From: Brachybacterium alimentarium
GTDB taxonomy: Bacteria > Actinomycetota > Actinomycetes > Actinomycetales > Dermabacteraceae
Reading direction: 5' to 3'
Length of the DNA stretch: 64,000 nucleotides
NCBI RefSeq assembly: GCF_002332425.1
Contig: NZ_NRGS01000011.1
Span: forward strand, 239,670-303,669
In this document: piece after piece, positions 51,831-62,230 of the stretch
How positions within the stretch are numbered: position 1 is the first letter of the stretch
How the letters are laid out: each line of letters opens with the position of its first letter
Position numbers and translations under genes: made by a program
The notes under the pieces: model-generated
Seen by the model: the letters and a program-made list of their open reading frames with translations, nothing else
Told to the model about the DNA's origin: nothing
Database searches by the model: none

Positions 51831-53225
51831 ATGGAGCCCTCCTCGCACCCCGCCCCGCGCCTCGCCTATCTCGATGCGAGCGCGGGCATCGCCGGGGACA
51901 TGCTGCTGGCCGCGCTGGTCGACGCCGGAGCCGATCTGGACGCGGTGCAGCGCGTGCTCGACGCGCTGGTCCCGGAGTCGGTGCGCTTCCGGCGCAGCGC
52001 GGTGGATCGTGCCGGGCAGCGCGCCACCAAGGTCGACGTCGACGTCCTGGTCGAGGACCCCCCTCACCGCACCTGGGCCTCGATCCGCACGCTGCTCGAG
52101 CGTTCCCGCGGGAACGTCGCCGTGCCCGAGCGCACGATCGACCTGGCGCTGAGAGTCTTCGGCCTCCTGGCCGACGCCGAAGGCACCACCCACGGGGTCC
52201 CGGCCGACGACGTCCACTTCCATGAGGTCGGCGCACTGGACTCGCTGGCCGATGTGATCGGGGCCTGCGAAGCGTGGCGCCAGCTCGGCATCACCGAGGG
52301 CGTCGGCAGCGCGATCGCCGTGGGCAGCGGGCGCATCCGGGCCGCGCACGGCGACATCCCGGTGCCGGTCCCGGCCGTGGTGCGCCTCGCGATCGGCTGG
52401 CCGACGGTCGCCGGCGAGCTGCTGCCCCCGCGTGGCCACGACCATCCCCACGTCCCCGCCGACGACTCCTCGGCGTCGGATGTCGACGTCCCCGCCCACG
52501 TGGCCGGCGGACCCCACGAGCACGGCGGCCGGCGGGTCCCGGCGGGCGTCGCGCCGGGCATCGGCGAGCTCGCCACCCCCACCGGCGTCGCCCTGATGCG
52601 GGGCCTGGCCGGGACGGCGGGCCCGCAGCCGATGGTGTCCACCGACGCGGTGGGCGTCGGCGCCGGTACCAAGGACACCCCCGGCCGACCGAACGTGGTG
52701 CGGGTGCTCGTCGGCCGGCCCGGCTACGGCGCAGGCAACGGCACTGCCGCCGTCGACGCGCACGACACCCCGACCGCGGCCGTGCAGCTCGAGGCGAACG
52801 TCGACGACCTCGACCCCCGGCTGTGGCCCCGCATCATCGACGAGCTGCTCGACCACGGTGCCCTCGACGCCTGGCACACCCCGATCACCATGAAGCGCGG
52901 ACGCCCCGCGATCACGGTCCACGCCCTGGTCAGAGAGGATTCCGTGGAGGACCTCGCCGCAGTGATCATGGATCGCACCGGCACCCTGGGCGTGCGGATG
53001 CACCGCGTGGAGCGGATCATCCGCACCCGCGAGTTCGCCGAGGTCGAGGTGCAGGGCCAGCGGATCTCGGTGAAGATCGCTCGCGACGCCCACGGCGCCG
53101 TCGTGCGCCGCGAACCGGAGTTCCGGGACGTCGCCGCGGCGGCCCGCGTGCTCGGGATCAGCGAGCGCGCGATGCTCGATCTGGCGAAGGAAAACGCGAC
53201 CGGCCTGACGGAACCGCAGAACTGA
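51831..53225 (+). CDS. larC: LarC-type nickel insertion protein
   Basis: A 464-residue homologue of LarC, the CTP-dependent enzyme that inserts nickel into the pincer nucleotide cofactor of lactate racemase-like enzymes. LAYLDASAGIAGDMLLAALV (LarC1 start), VHFHEVGALDSLADVIGACE, and the LarC2 half with VDDLDPRLWPRIIDELL and RTGTLGVRMHRVERI are present in one continuous frame; in Lactiplantibacillus the two halves are joined by frameshifting. A His-rich linker (residues about 201-233, RGHDHPH... and HEHGG) fits Ni storage. ATG 51831 is 7 nt after TACGAT: leaderless. No larB, larE or racemase is in the window. Confidence 0.93.
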   Translation: MEPSSHPAPRLAYLDASAGIAGDMLLAALVDAGADLDAVQRVLDALVPESVRFRRSAVDRAGQRATKVDVDVLVEDPPHRTWASIRTLLERSRGNVAVPERTIDLALRVFGLLADAEGTTHGVPADDVHFHEVGALDSLADVIGACEAWRQLGITEGVGSAIAVGSGRIRAAHGDIPVPVPAVVRLAIGWPTVAGELLPPRGHDHPHVPADDSSASDVDVPAHVAGGPHEHGGRRVPAGVAPGIGELATPTGVALMRGLAGTAGPQPMVSTDAVGVGAGTKDTPGRPNVVRVLVGRPGYGAGNGTAAVDAHDTPTAAVQLEANVDDLDPRLWPRIIDELLDHGALDAWHTPITMKRGRPAITVHALVREDSVEDLAAVIMDRTGTLGVRMHRVERIIRTREFAEVEVQGQRISVKIARDAHGAVVRREPEFRDVAAAARVLGISERAMLDLAKENATGLTEPQN

Positions 53226-53268
53226 CGGATACTGGGCAGGGACCATCGCTGCTCACCTGGAGGTTCCC

Positions 53269-53727
53269 ATGGCTGCCCTGACCGACGCGCTCACCACGGC
53301 GATCGATATCGCGCGAGAGGCGGAGAACGGCCGTCACGCCGAGATCCTGGTCCTCGACGGCCCGCTGCGTCAGACGGTGATCGCCCTGACCAAGGGCGTC
53401 ACCCTCGCCGAGCACAACTCGCCGCCCGCCGCCTCGATCCAGATGATCCAGGGCAAGGTCAAGATCACCGGCGAGGAGTCGACCGTGATCCAGACCGGCT
53501 TCCTCGAGGCCCTCACCCACCATCGCCACGCCGTCGAGGCCCTCGAGGACTCGGTGTTCCTGCTGACCACGGTCACCTCGGTGCCGGGCTCGGAGAGCCA
53601 CAGCGGCCCCGGAGCGCTCACCGGCGAGCTGCCGCAGATCGACGAGGAGATCCTCACCGAGTCCGACCAGGCCGACGCGCTGCGGGAGACCGATCAGCAG
53701 ACCGGCGGCGGCCGCCTCGACAGCTGA
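53269..53727 (+). CDS. Cupin-fold protein
   Basis: A 152-residue protein with a small cupin-like core: LVLDGPLRQTVIALTKGVTL, NSPPAASIQMIQGKVKITGE, TGFLEALTHHRHAVEALEDS. The metal-binding His pair typical of cupins is only partly kept. GGAGG precedes ATG 53269. Similar proteins occur downstream of larC or in nickel/peroxide contexts, but function here is unknown. Ends 2 bp before the convergent ppsA stop. Confidence 0.8.
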   Translation: MAALTDALTTAIDIAREAENGRHAEILVLDGPLRQTVIALTKGVTLAEHNSPPAASIQMIQGKVKITGEESTVIQTGFLEALTHHRHAVEALEDSVFLLTTVTSVPGSESHSGPGALTGELPQIDEEILTESDQADALRETDQQTGGGRLDS

Positions 53728-53729
53728 GC

Positions 53730-56120
53730 TCAGGCCACCTCTCCCCCGCCCTGGCGGGCGAGCCGCAGCCAGGTGTCGACCACCGTGTCCGGGTTCAGGG
53801 ACATCGAGGCGATGCCCTGGTCCATCAGCCACTGTGCGAGATCGGGGTGGTCCGAGGGCCCCTGGCCGCAGATCCCGACGTACTTGCCCGCCGCTCGGCA
53901 GGCCTCGATGGCGCGTGACAGCATGAACTTCACGGCAGGATCGCGCTCGTCGAAGGCGTCGGCCACCAGACCGGAGTCGCGGTCCAGGCCGAGCGTCAGC
54001 TGCGTCATGTCGTTCGAGCCGATGGAGAAGCCGTCGAAGTGCTCGAGGAACAGCTCCGGGGTGGCGGCGTTGGAGGGGATCTCGCACATCATGATCACCT
54101 GCAGGTCGTTCTCCCCGCGCACCAGGCCGTGGCTGGCGAGCAGATCGATGACGCCCTTGCCCTCGGCGGGCGTGCGCACGAAGGGGATCATGAGCTTCAC
54201 GTTGGTCAGCCCCATGTCCTCGCGCACGTACCGCAGCGCCTCGCACTCCATCGCGAAGCACTCCGCGAAGTCTGTGGAGAGGTAGCGGGAGGCGCCGCGG
54301 TACCCGATCATCGGGTTCTCCTCGTGCGGTTCGAACAGGCTCCCGCCCAGGAGGTTCGCGTACTCGTTGGACTTGAAGTCGCTCATCCGCACGATCACCG
54401 GCTCCGGTGCGAAGGCCGCGGCGATGGTCGACACGCCCTCGGCGACGCGCTGGACGAAGTAGTCCCGCGGTGAGGGGTAGGCGGCGACCTGGGCCCTGAC
54501 CTGTGCGGCGGTCTCGGGCTCGTCGGCCTCCAGACGGTCCAGCTCCAGCAGGGCGCGGGGATGGATGCCGATCTGCCGGTTCACGATGAACTCGAGACGG
54601 GCCAGTCCCACGCCGGCGTTGGGGAGGCGGGAGAAGGCGAAGGCCTGCGTCGGCGTGCCGACGTTCATCATGATCTTGGTGGGCAGCGGCGGCATGGAGT
54701 CCACCTGCGAGGAGGCGACGGTGAACTCGAGCTCTCCGTCGTAGACGAACCCGGTGTCCCCTTCGGCGGCGGAGACGGTGACCTCCTCGCCGTCCTGCAG
54801 GTCCCGGGTCGCGGTGCCGGTGCCGACGACCGCCGGGATCCCCAGCTCGCGGGCGATGATCGCGGCGTGGCAGGTGCGGCCGCCGCGGTCGGTGACGATC
54901 GCGCTCGCGCGCTTCATGATCGGCTCCCAGTCGGGGTCGGTCATGTCTGCCACGAGCACCTCCCCGGGGACGAAGTCGTGCATGCGATCGATGTCCGCGA
55001 GCACCCGCACCGGGCCGGCACCGATCTTCGCCCCGATCGCGCGACCCTCCACCCGCACGGTGCCGCGGGAGGCCAGCTGGTACTTCTCGACGGTGCTGCC
55101 GGCGCGCGACTGCACCGTCTCGGGGCGGGCCTGGAGGATGTACAGGCCACCGTCGGCCCCGTCGAGACCCCACTCGATGTCCATCGGGCGCCCGTAGTGC
55201 TCTTCGATGACGAGCGCCTGGCGCGCGAGCTCGGTGACCTGCTCGTCGGTGAGCGAGAGCCGCACCTGCTCGGTCTCCTCGACCGCGATGAACTCGGTGG
55301 TGCGGCCGACGGCGGGATCCTCCGTGTAGACCATCTTGGTGGCCTTCTCGCCCACGGACCGCTTGAGGATCGCGGGGCGGCCCTCGCGCAGACCCGGCTT
55401 GTACACGTAGAACTCGTCGGGGTTCACCGCGCCCTGCACCACGCCCTCCCCCAGCCCGTACGCCGAGGTGATGAAGACGGCCTGGTCGAAGCCGGATTCG
55501 GTGTCGACGGTGAACAGCACGCCGCTCGCCCCGAGGTCGGAGCGCACCATCTTCTGCACCCCTGCGCTGAGCGCCACCGCGGCGTGCTCGAAGGAATGGT
55601 GCACCCGGTAGGCGATCGCCCGGTCGTTGTACAGCGAGGCGAACACCTCCCGGATGGCGGTGAGCACCGCGTCGATGCCGCGCACGTTGAGGAAGGTCTC
55701 CTGCTGACCGGCGAAGGAGGCGTCCGGGAGGTCCTCCGCGGTGGCCGAGGAGCGCACCGCGAACGAGGCCTCCTCGCCGCTGCCCGCCGCGAGCGTCTCG
55801 TAGGCGGCGCGGATGTCCGCCTCGAGCTGCTCGGGGAACGGCTGCTCGATGACCATCCGACGGATCGTGCGGCCCGCCTCGGCGAGCGCCCGGGTGTCCT
55901 CGGTGTCCAGGCCGGTCAGCTGCTCGTCGATCCGTGCGGCGAGGCCCGTGCCGCTGAGGAACTCGCGATAGGCGTCCGCCGAGGTGGCGAAGCCGTCCGG
56001 CACCTGCACCCCCAGCCGGCTGAGGTTCGAGACCATCTCCCCGAGCGAGGCGTTCTTTCCGCCGACCTGGTCGAGATCGGTCATGCCGAGCTCGGAGAAC
56101 CAGTGGATGCTCTGCGTCAT
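53730..56120 (-). CDS. ppsA: Phosphoenolpyruvate synthase
   Basis: A 796-residue pyruvate, water dikinase (pyruvate + ATP + H2O to PEP + AMP + Pi), the gluconeogenic entry step. The N-terminal ATP-grasp domain starts [19 protein letters not shown]; the phosphohistidine domain holds His418 in [20 protein letters not shown]; the C-terminal barrel has [17 protein letters not shown] and [11 protein letters not shown] with the catalytic Cys. Full length. Preceded after 26 bp by the ppsR regulator gene, which presumably controls it by phosphorylation. Confidence 0.97.
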   Translation of the reverse strand: MTQSIHWFSELGMTDLDQVGGKNASLGEMVSNLSRLGVQVPDGFATSADAYREFLSGTGLAARIDEQLTGLDTEDTRALAEAGRTIRRMVIEQPFPEQLEADIRAAYETLAAGSGEEASFAVRSSATAEDLPDASFAGQQETFLNVRGIDAVLTAIREVFASLYNDRAIAYRVHHSFEHAAVALSAGVQKMVRSDLGASGVLFTVDTESGFDQAVFITSAYGLGEGVVQGAVNPDEFYVYKPGLREGRPAILKRSVGEKATKMVYTEDPAVGRTTEFIAVEETEQVRLSLTDEQVTELARQALVIEEHYGRPMDIEWGLDGADGGLYILQARPETVQSRAGSTVEKYQLASRGTVRVEGRAIGAKIGAGPVRVLADIDRMHDFVPGEVLVADMTDPDWEPIMKRASAIVTDRGGRTCHAAIIARELGIPAVVGTGTATRDLQDGEEVTVSAAEGDTGFVYDGELEFTVASSQVDSMPPLPTKIMMNVGTPTQAFAFSRLPNAGVGLARLEFIVNRQIGIHPRALLELDRLEADEPETAAQVRAQVAAYPSPRDYFVQRVAEGVSTIAAAFAPEPVIVRMSDFKSNEYANLLGGSLFEPHEENPMIGYRGASRYLSTDFAECFAMECEALRYVREDMGLTNVKLMIPFVRTPAEGKGVIDLLASHGLVRGENDLQVIMMCEIPSNAATPELFLEHFDGFSIGSNDMTQLTLGLDRDSGLVADAFDERDPAVKFMLSRAIEACRAAGKYVGICGQGPSDHPDLAQWLMDQGIASMSLNPDTVVDTWLRLARQGGGEVA

Positions 56121-56146
56121 GGTGGGCTCCTTCGGGTGGGAGGTGC

Positions 56147-57022
56147 TCAGCGGGGGGTCGTCCCGCGGCGTTCGAGCGATTGGAGGATCAGGGTGGACAT
56201 CTCCTCGACCGATCTGGTCGAGGAGTCGACGAAGGGGATCCCGTGCACGTCGTAGACGCGCCGGGCGCGGGACAGCTCCCAGCGGGCCTGCTCCGCGGAG
56301 GCGTAGCGGGACTCCGGCATCCGCTCGGAGCGCACCGCGGCCAGGCGCTCCGGGGAGATCAGCAGGCCGAAGCAGCGCTCCGCGAGCGCGGAGATCGAGG
56401 CGGGCAGGACCTCGGCAGCGAGGTCCTCGTCCACCAGGGGATAGTTCGCCACGAAGATCCCGTGCATGAGGGCGAGATACATGCTGGTGGGGGTCTTGCC
56501 GCAGCGCGACGGCGCGATGAGCACCACGTCGGCCTTCTCCAGGGCCCGCACCGACTGGCCGTCGTCGTGCTCGATCGCGAACTCGACGGCCTGCATGCGT
56601 CGGTTGTACCGATGCGAGTCGCCCACACCGTGCAGGCGGGCCGGCGCGTGGTCGCCGCTCATGCCCAGCTGCGCCTCGAGCTGGGCGAGATGCCCGCTCA
56701 CGAAGTCGACGACGGGGGCACGGGTCTCCAGCAGCTCCTCACGCACCGCCTCGTCGACCACGGTGAGGAACACGATCGGGGCGACGGGGCCGTCCATCGC
56801 GGCATCGAGCCGGGCGCGCACCTGGCGGGCCTCCTCGACGCTGCGCACGAAGGGGATCAGGGTGCGCTCGAACGCCGCCCCGGGGAACTGGATCAGCAGG
56901 GCGTTGCCCATCGTCTCCACGCTGATGCCGGTGGAGTCGGAGATGAAGAAGACGGGGACCGCCGGGGCGGAGGGGTCCGGGGCAGGGGGCAGCGGCGGAG
57001 GGATCGGCAGCGACGGACCCAT
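56147..57022 (-). CDS. ppsR: PEP synthase regulatory protein (DUF299 kinase/phosphorylase)
   Basis: A 291-residue bifunctional regulator that phosphorylates and dephosphorylates the dikinase using ADP and phosphate. [20 protein letters not shown] opens the fold, and [20 protein letters not shown] is the P-loop-like motif (canonical GVSRTSKTPTS). ATG 57022 is chosen because GGAAGGGG lies 7 nt upstream; GTG 57037 is in frame but overlaps that site. Operon with ppsA. Confidence 0.95.
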   Translation of the reverse strand: MGPSLPIPPPLPPAPDPSAPAVPVFFISDSTGISVETMGNALLIQFPGAAFERTLIPFVRSVEEARQVRARLDAAMDGPVAPIVFLTVVDEAVREELLETRAPVVDFVSGHLAQLEAQLGMSGDHAPARLHGVGDSHRYNRRMQAVEFAIEHDDGQSVRALEKADVVLIAPSRCGKTPTSMYLALMHGIFVANYPLVDEDLAAEVLPASISALAERCFGLLISPERLAAVRSERMPESRYASAEQARWELSRARRVYDVHGIPFVDSSTRSVEEMSTLILQSLERRGTTPR

Positions 57023-57131
57023 GGGCGCCCCTTCCACTGGCCCGGTGCCGGCACCGGGGACACGACGTCGTGTCGGGCCAACCTAACGCGCGCACCCGGG
57101 GCGCGTCGGCATTCACGCCGTGATCGGCGTC

Positions 57132-57755
57132 TCACCGCTCGCGGCTCAGGATCCCCACCAGGAAGTCGTCGGTCGCGGGGCGCAGGTCCCACGAGGAGAA
57201 GCGCTGGTCGAGGCGGAGCCCGCCCTCGGCGGCGTCGGCCGCGAAATCCTCGGCCTCGTACCCGCGGTCCAGCCCGAACCCGACCACGAGCCGCCCCTCC
57301 GGGGCGAGGTGCTCGGCGAGCCGGGCGAGGGCCGGGCGGCGCTCGCTCCCGGCGAGGAAGGTCAGGACGTTGCCGGCGCAGACCTCGAGGTCGAACTGCT
57401 CCGCCTGCCCAGCGCCGTCGCGCAGGTCCAGCTCGGCGAGGTTCCCGACCTCCCAGCGCACGGCGGGGTGGTCCTCACGGGCCACCTCGATCAGGTGCGG
57501 GTCGAGGTCGACGCCGACGACGTCGTGGCCGGTGCCCGCGAGATAGCCGCCGAGGCGTCCGCTGCCGCAACCGGCGTCGAGGATCCGTGCCCCGCGCGGC
57601 GCCATCGCGTCGAGCAGGCGCGCCTCGCCGTAGATGTCGTTCCCGGAGGCCTCGATGCGCCGCCAGCGGTCGGCGTATCCGCGGGCGTGCTCGGGGTTGT
57701 TGCGCACGGCCACGGTCCAGAGGTTCTCGGCAGGGCCAGGGAGAGGAGTCGTCAT
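57132..57755 (-). CDS. Class I SAM-dependent methyltransferase
   Basis: A 207-residue methyltransferase. ARILDAGCGSGRLGGYLAGT is motif I, VVGVDLDPHLIEVA motif II region, LDLRDGAGQAEQFDLEVCAG motif III. Length matches the family. ATG 57755. Substrate unknown; no coupling to a neighbour. Confidence 0.9.
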   Translation of the reverse strand: MTTPLPGPAENLWTVAVRNNPEHARGYADRWRRIEASGNDIYGEARLLDAMAPRGARILDAGCGSGRLGGYLAGTGHDVVGVDLDPHLIEVAREDHPAVRWEVGNLAELDLRDGAGQAEQFDLEVCAGNVLTFLAGSERRPALARLAEHLAPEGRLVVGFGLDRGYEAEDFAADAAEGGLRLDQRFSSWDLRPATDDFLVGILSRER

Positions 57756-57769
57756 CCTCCCATCCTGCC

Positions 57770-58810
57770 TCAGGCGGCCACGCGCGAGTCGTCCCGGATC
57801 TGGCCCACGAGCTCTTCGAGCATGTCCTCCAGGGTGACGATGCCGATGACCTGTCCGGCCTCGTCGGTCGCGGCACCGAGATGGGCGCCCGAGTCCTGCA
57901 TCGAGGTGAGTGCCTGGCGCAGCGGCTCGTCGGCCCCGATGCAGGGAAGGGTGCGGATGCGGGCCGACGGGATCGGGTCGTCGCGATGAGCATGCACCGA
58001 ATCGAGCAGGTCCTTGATGTGGACGTAGCCGGTCAGTCGCCCATCGGCCGCGCGCACCGGGAACCGGGAGAAGCCCTCGACCGCGGCGGCCTCGGCCTGC
58101 GCGGCGGTGACCCCCTCGGGCAGGCTCGAGATGCTCTCCAGCGGGATCACCAGGTTCGCGACGCTGCGGGCCTCGAAGCGCAGGGCGCCCAGCAGCAGCG
58201 CCTCGTCGTTGTCCTCGAGCAGTCCGCCCTCGCGGGACTCGCTCACCATCGCCGCGACCTCATTGCGGCTGAAGACGCTGGTCACTTCGTTCTTCGGCGT
58301 CACGCCGAGGATCCGCAGCACGAGGTTCCCGGCGCTGTTGAGCAGCCACAGCACCGGTCGCAGCACGGTCACCACACCCATGAGGATCGGTGCCAGGATC
58401 AGCGCCATCCGCTCGGGGCCGGCCAGCGCGATGTTCTTGGGCACCATCTCGCCGAACACGACGTGGAGGTAGGTGACCAGGGCCAGCGCGATCACGAAGG
58501 AGATCGGGTGCACGAGCGAGCTCGGCACGGACAGCGCCTCGAAGGGCGCGGCGAGCAGGTGGGCGATGGCGGGTTCGCTGATCGCGCCCAGCGCGAGGGA
58601 GCACACGGTGATGCCCATCTGGGCGCCCGCGAGCATGAGCGAGACGTGCTCCATCGCGGTGATGGTGACCTTCGCGGACCACTTCCCGTCGAGCGCCTTG
58701 GGCTCGATCACGGAGCGGCGGGCGGAGATCAGGGAGAACTCCGCGCCCACGAAGAAGGCGTTCAGCAGCAGCAGGAGCAGGGTGAGGGCGAGACCGGTCG
58801 CGGTGCTCAT
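57770..58810 (-). CDS. CNNM/DUF21 membrane protein with CBS pair, short form
   Basis: A 346-residue HlyC/CorC-type protein: DUF21 transmembrane domain (NAFFVGAEFSLISARRSVIE, then three further helices) and a CBS pair (EGFSRFPVRAADGRLTGYVH, AATDEAGQVIGIVTLEDMLE). It ends just after the second CBS domain and so lacks the C-terminal CorC_HlyC domain found in its neighbour. Members are linked to Mg2+/Co2+ export. ATG 58810 overlaps the stop of the upstream paralogue (ATGA). Confidence 0.9.
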   Translation of the reverse strand: MSTATGLALTLLLLLLNAFFVGAEFSLISARRSVIEPKALDGKWSAKVTITAMEHVSLMLAGAQMGITVCSLALGAISEPAIAHLLAAPFEALSVPSSLVHPISFVIALALVTYLHVVFGEMVPKNIALAGPERMALILAPILMGVVTVLRPVLWLLNSAGNLVLRILGVTPKNEVTSVFSRNEVAAMVSESREGGLLEDNDEALLLGALRFEARSVANLVIPLESISSLPEGVTAAQAEAAAVEGFSRFPVRAADGRLTGYVHIKDLLDSVHAHRDDPIPSARIRTLPCIGADEPLRQALTSMQDSGAHLGAATDEAGQVIGIVTLEDMLEELVGQIRDDSRVAA

Positions 58811-60174
58811 CGCTCCTCCTCGCCCTCGTCGTCGTCCTCGTCGGCGGGGGGCTCGACCTTCACGTGCACCATCTCGATCCGCATGCCGTCCACCTCGGTG
58901 ACCTCGATCCGCAGCTGGGCGGGCTCCTCACCGGGGGCGGGATCGGTCGCGACCAGGATCTCGTCGCCGACCTCCGCGAACCGGCCCAGCTCCATCGTGA
59001 CCAGGCCGCCGAGCGTGTCGTAGTCCTCGTGCTCGGGCACGGTCACGCCGAGGCGCTCGGTGGCCTCGTCGGGGCGCATCCGGGCGTCGAGGTCCCAGGA
59101 GCCGTCGGCCTCGGGGGTGTCGTCCATCTCCTCGTCGTGCTCGTCGCGCACCTCGCCCACGATCTCCTCCACGAGGTCCTCGAGGGTGATCAGCCCGGCG
59201 TGGTCGCCGAACTCGTCCACCACGACGGCCATCTGCAGGCCGCCGGCGCGCAGGGTGTCCATGAGGTCGTCCAGCGGCACCGTGTCCGGCACGAAGGTGG
59301 CGGTGCCCATCACGGCCTCGACCCCGGTGGTGGGCCGCTCGTCGAAGGGCACGGCGAGGCCGTGGCGGATGTGGGCGACGCCGGCGATCTCGTTCTCGTC
59401 GGTCAGCACCGGGAAACGGGAGTGGCCGGTGGTGCGGGCCAGCTCCAGCAGGTCCTCGACGGTGTCGTCGACGTCGAGGGAGTCCATGCGGCCGCGCGGG
59501 ACCATCGCGTCGTGCGCCCGCCGGTCGCCGAACGCGAGGGTGCGCTGCACGAGCGAGGCGGTCTCCTCGGCGAGGGCTCCTTCGTCGGCCGAACGCTTGA
59601 CCAGCGCGGAGAGCTCCTCGGCGCTGCGGGCGGAGCTGAGCTCCTCCTGCGGCTCGACGCCGAGCGCTCGCACCACGGCGTTCGCGTTGCCGTTGAACAG
59701 CCTGATCGGCAGGGCGAAGATCCGGGTGAACACGCGCTGGAAGCCGACCACGGCCTTGGCGGTGCGCAGGGGCTGCGCGATCGCCAGGTTCTTGGGGACC
59801 AGCTCGCCGAAGATCATGGTCATCGCGGTGGCGAGCACCAGCGCGATGGTCACCGAGACGGATCGTGCGGCGACCGTCCCGAGTCCCCTGTCCACCAGGG
59901 CGGGGCCGATCAGAGCGGCGATCGCGGGCTCGGCGAGGAAACCGATGGCGAGGTTCGTGACGGTGATGCCGAGCTGGGCCCCGGACAGCTGCGTGGACAG
60001 GGACTTCATGCCCTCGAGCACGCCGGTGGCGCGCTTGTCCCCGCCGTCGACGGCGGCCTCGACGTCATTGCGGTTCGCGGTGATGAGGGAGAACTCCGCG
60101 GCGACGAATCCGCCGCAGGCGGCGACGAGCAGAAGCCCGATGCCCAGGGAGATGAGGGGACCGATCAGGTCCAT
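58807..60174 (-). CDS. CNNM/DUF21 membrane protein with CBS pair and CorC domain
   Basis: A 455-residue paralogue of the next gene: DUF21 domain (VAACGGFVAAEFSLITANRN), CBS pair (TTGHSRFPVLTDENEIAGVA, VVDEFGDHAGLITLEDLVEE) and a complete CorC_HlyC domain (GVTVPEHEDYDTLGGLVTME). Predicted divalent-cation (Mg/Co) efflux or sensing. First of a two-gene operon; the pair may act as a heteromer. ATG 60174. Confidence 0.92.
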   Translation of the reverse strand: MDLIGPLISLGIGLLLVAACGGFVAAEFSLITANRNDVEAAVDGGDKRATGVLEGMKSLSTQLSGAQLGITVTNLAIGFLAEPAIAALIGPALVDRGLGTVAARSVSVTIALVLATAMTMIFGELVPKNLAIAQPLRTAKAVVGFQRVFTRIFALPIRLFNGNANAVVRALGVEPQEELSSARSAEELSALVKRSADEGALAEETASLVQRTLAFGDRRAHDAMVPRGRMDSLDVDDTVEDLLELARTTGHSRFPVLTDENEIAGVAHIRHGLAVPFDERPTTGVEAVMGTATFVPDTVPLDDLMDTLRAGGLQMAVVVDEFGDHAGLITLEDLVEEIVGEVRDEHDEEMDDTPEADGSWDLDARMRPDEATERLGVTVPEHEDYDTLGGLVTMELGRFAEVGDEILVATDPAPGEEPAQLRIEVTEVDGMRIEMVHVKVEPPADEDDDEGEEER

Positions 60175-60356
60175 GGACGGATCCCCCCGTGGAATGCATG
60201 TCGTGTCAGGCCCGAAGGCCTGGGACTGTCACTGGGGGCGTCGCTGGCGGCGCTCATGATCTCCTGGTGCTCCTCATTCCCCGCTCCGGCGATCGGGCGG
60301 GCTGAGCAAATGCTACAACTCGGATCCTGGGTGCGGGAGGCTCTGTGGAGGAGCGC

Positions 60357-62135
60357 TCAGACCGCCCCGGGGCCTTCCGGCGAGGAGCCTCCCAGCAGCG
60401 ACTTGATCCTGCCGCGGTAGAGGTAGCCCAGCACGCCCGCGGCGATCGCCAGGCCCACCACTGCCAGCAGCACGACGATGCCCACGATCGCACCGACGCC
60501 GAGCCCGGTTCGCTCGGCGGTGACGTTGAGGATCACGCCGTGCGAGCCGTCCACGGTGACTGCCTCCTCGCCGAGGGCGGCGCTGCCCGTCTGGTCCTCC
60601 ACCACGGCGATCGGGCGCAGCCCGTCACCGTCGATCGTCCAGCTGCCTTCGGCGCTGATCTTGCTCATCAGCTTCTCGTTCACGCCCATGGCCAGCGACA
60701 CGGAGTAGTCGCCGTCGGAGCGCTCGCTCACCGACACCTCCGGGGCTCCCTCGACGCCCTCGAAGCCGAGCTTCTGCAGCGCACCGGAGAAGTCGCTCGA
60801 GGTGTCCGCCTCAGCGGTCCGGGTGTACGTGACGAGGTCACCGGATTCGGAGCGCTCGGTGCCCTCGCCCAGGAAGTCGGTGACGTTGTCGGCGGTGACC
60901 ACCTCGTCGTCGGCCGCGGGCAGCGAGAGCTTCATGGTCGCGCTGCCGCCTCCGTCGCGGTTGACGGTGACGGCGTACGAGGCCTCGCTGAAGGTGATGT
61001 TCTTGGTGATCACCTGGGGCTCGGGGCCGCCGTCGAGCGCGATCTCCTCCGTGCCCTCCGGGTCCTCGACCTCGCCCCCGGTGAACCCGGCGGGCACCTG
61101 CAGCGCCTGGCTCAGCGTGCCCGACTCCCCGCAGGCCACCGCGCACTCGATCGAGTCGACGACCCGGGTGTCGATCGCGAAGGGATCCTCGGAGTTCGGC
61201 GAGGTCTCGACCGAGAACGTGCTCTCGGACGTGGCCAGAGCGGCATCCGTCCAGGTGCCGACCTGCTCCGCGGTGCCCGCCGGGAAGGCGAGCACCCAGG
61301 TCGTGCCGGTCTCCTCGGCGGGAGTGAGGTCGCCGCCCTCCGGGGTCGCCTCGCTGAAGAAGGCGTCGAACTCGTCCTTGGCGTCGAGATAGGTCTCGCG
61401 CTTCAGCTCATAGGTGAGAGTGCGGGTGTAGGAGTCCGCGCTCGGGTCCTCCGCCCCGGTGGTCACCACGTTCACGCTGTCGAACCCGACGGACTGCGCA
61501 CTGGTCCACTCCGGGGCGGAGTCGTCGCCGAAGGTGCTCGTGCGCTCCAGGGACGTCCCCTCGACCTCGACGGTGACGTCGCCCGCGTCCAGCGCCTGGT
61601 CGATGTCGCTCTCGCTGTCGGAGCCGAGCTTGCCGTCGTCGAACAGCGCCTTCACGGCCCAGCGGGTGAGCTCCTTGGCCGTGAAGTTGCGCGTGAGCGT
61701 GTAGCCGGAGCTGAAGGGCGGGCTCGGCGGGGTGAACGTCACCTCGGCGGTCTTCGAGAGGTCTCCGGCGGCCAGGACCGGCTGGGCCTTCTTCGCGTAG
61801 TCCTTCGCGTCGGCGAACTCGAGGGTGAGGGTGAAGACCGTGTCCGTGCCGTCCTTCGTCATCCCCTCGTAGGACAGCCCCGGATTCTTCGCCTCGATCA
61901 CGGACTCGACCGCCTTCGCACCGCCGTCGATGTCCTCCATGTCGCTCTCGGAGATCGTCACGGCGAGGGTCTGCACGCCGGAGCCGTCCTCCGAGATCTC
62001 GGTGACGTCGTCGACCTCCCCGCACGCGGCCAGCAGGAGCATCGCCGCGGCCCCGGCGAGCATCAGCAGCATCAGCCGCAGTCGCGACATCCCCCACGAG
62101 GTCCGGAGCACGATCGGGCGGGCGGTGTTGAGCAT
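60357..62135 (-). CDS. Large membrane-anchored lipoprotein of unknown function
   Basis: A 592-residue exported protein with a lipobox (LLLAACG, Cys near residue 38) and a C-terminal membrane helix (GAIVGIVVLLAVVGLAIAAG) followed by a short basic tail. The outer part is acidic, rich in Thr/Ser/Asp and looks like repeated beta-rich domains (for example SGVQTLAVTISESDMEDIDG, NITFSEASYAVTVNRDGGG), reminiscent of LppM-type N-terminal domains. ATG 62135 has AGGGGA 5 nt upstream; inner ATG 62090 is possible. Function unknown. Confidence 0.75.
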   Translation of the reverse strand: MLNTARPIVLRTSWGMSRLRLMLLMLAGAAAMLLLAACGEVDDVTEISEDGSGVQTLAVTISESDMEDIDGGAKAVESVIEAKNPGLSYEGMTKDGTDTVFTLTLEFADAKDYAKKAQPVLAAGDLSKTAEVTFTPPSPPFSSGYTLTRNFTAKELTRWAVKALFDDGKLGSDSESDIDQALDAGDVTVEVEGTSLERTSTFGDDSAPEWTSAQSVGFDSVNVVTTGAEDPSADSYTRTLTYELKRETYLDAKDEFDAFFSEATPEGGDLTPAEETGTTWVLAFPAGTAEQVGTWTDAALATSESTFSVETSPNSEDPFAIDTRVVDSIECAVACGESGTLSQALQVPAGFTGGEVEDPEGTEEIALDGGPEPQVITKNITFSEASYAVTVNRDGGGSATMKLSLPAADDEVVTADNVTDFLGEGTERSESGDLVTYTRTAEADTSSDFSGALQKLGFEGVEGAPEVSVSERSDGDYSVSLAMGVNEKLMSKISAEGSWTIDGDGLRPIAVVEDQTGSAALGEEAVTVDGSHGVILNVTAERTGLGVGAIVGIVVLLAVVGLAIAAGVLGYLYRGRIKSLLGGSSPEGPGAV

Positions 62136-62230
62136 GGGCGTCCCCTGGTACGGCGGCGAGATGGGTCCTCACCGGGCGTGATCTGGTGCACGCCATCCTA
62201 AGCAGACGGGCCGATTCTCGCGACAGCTGT

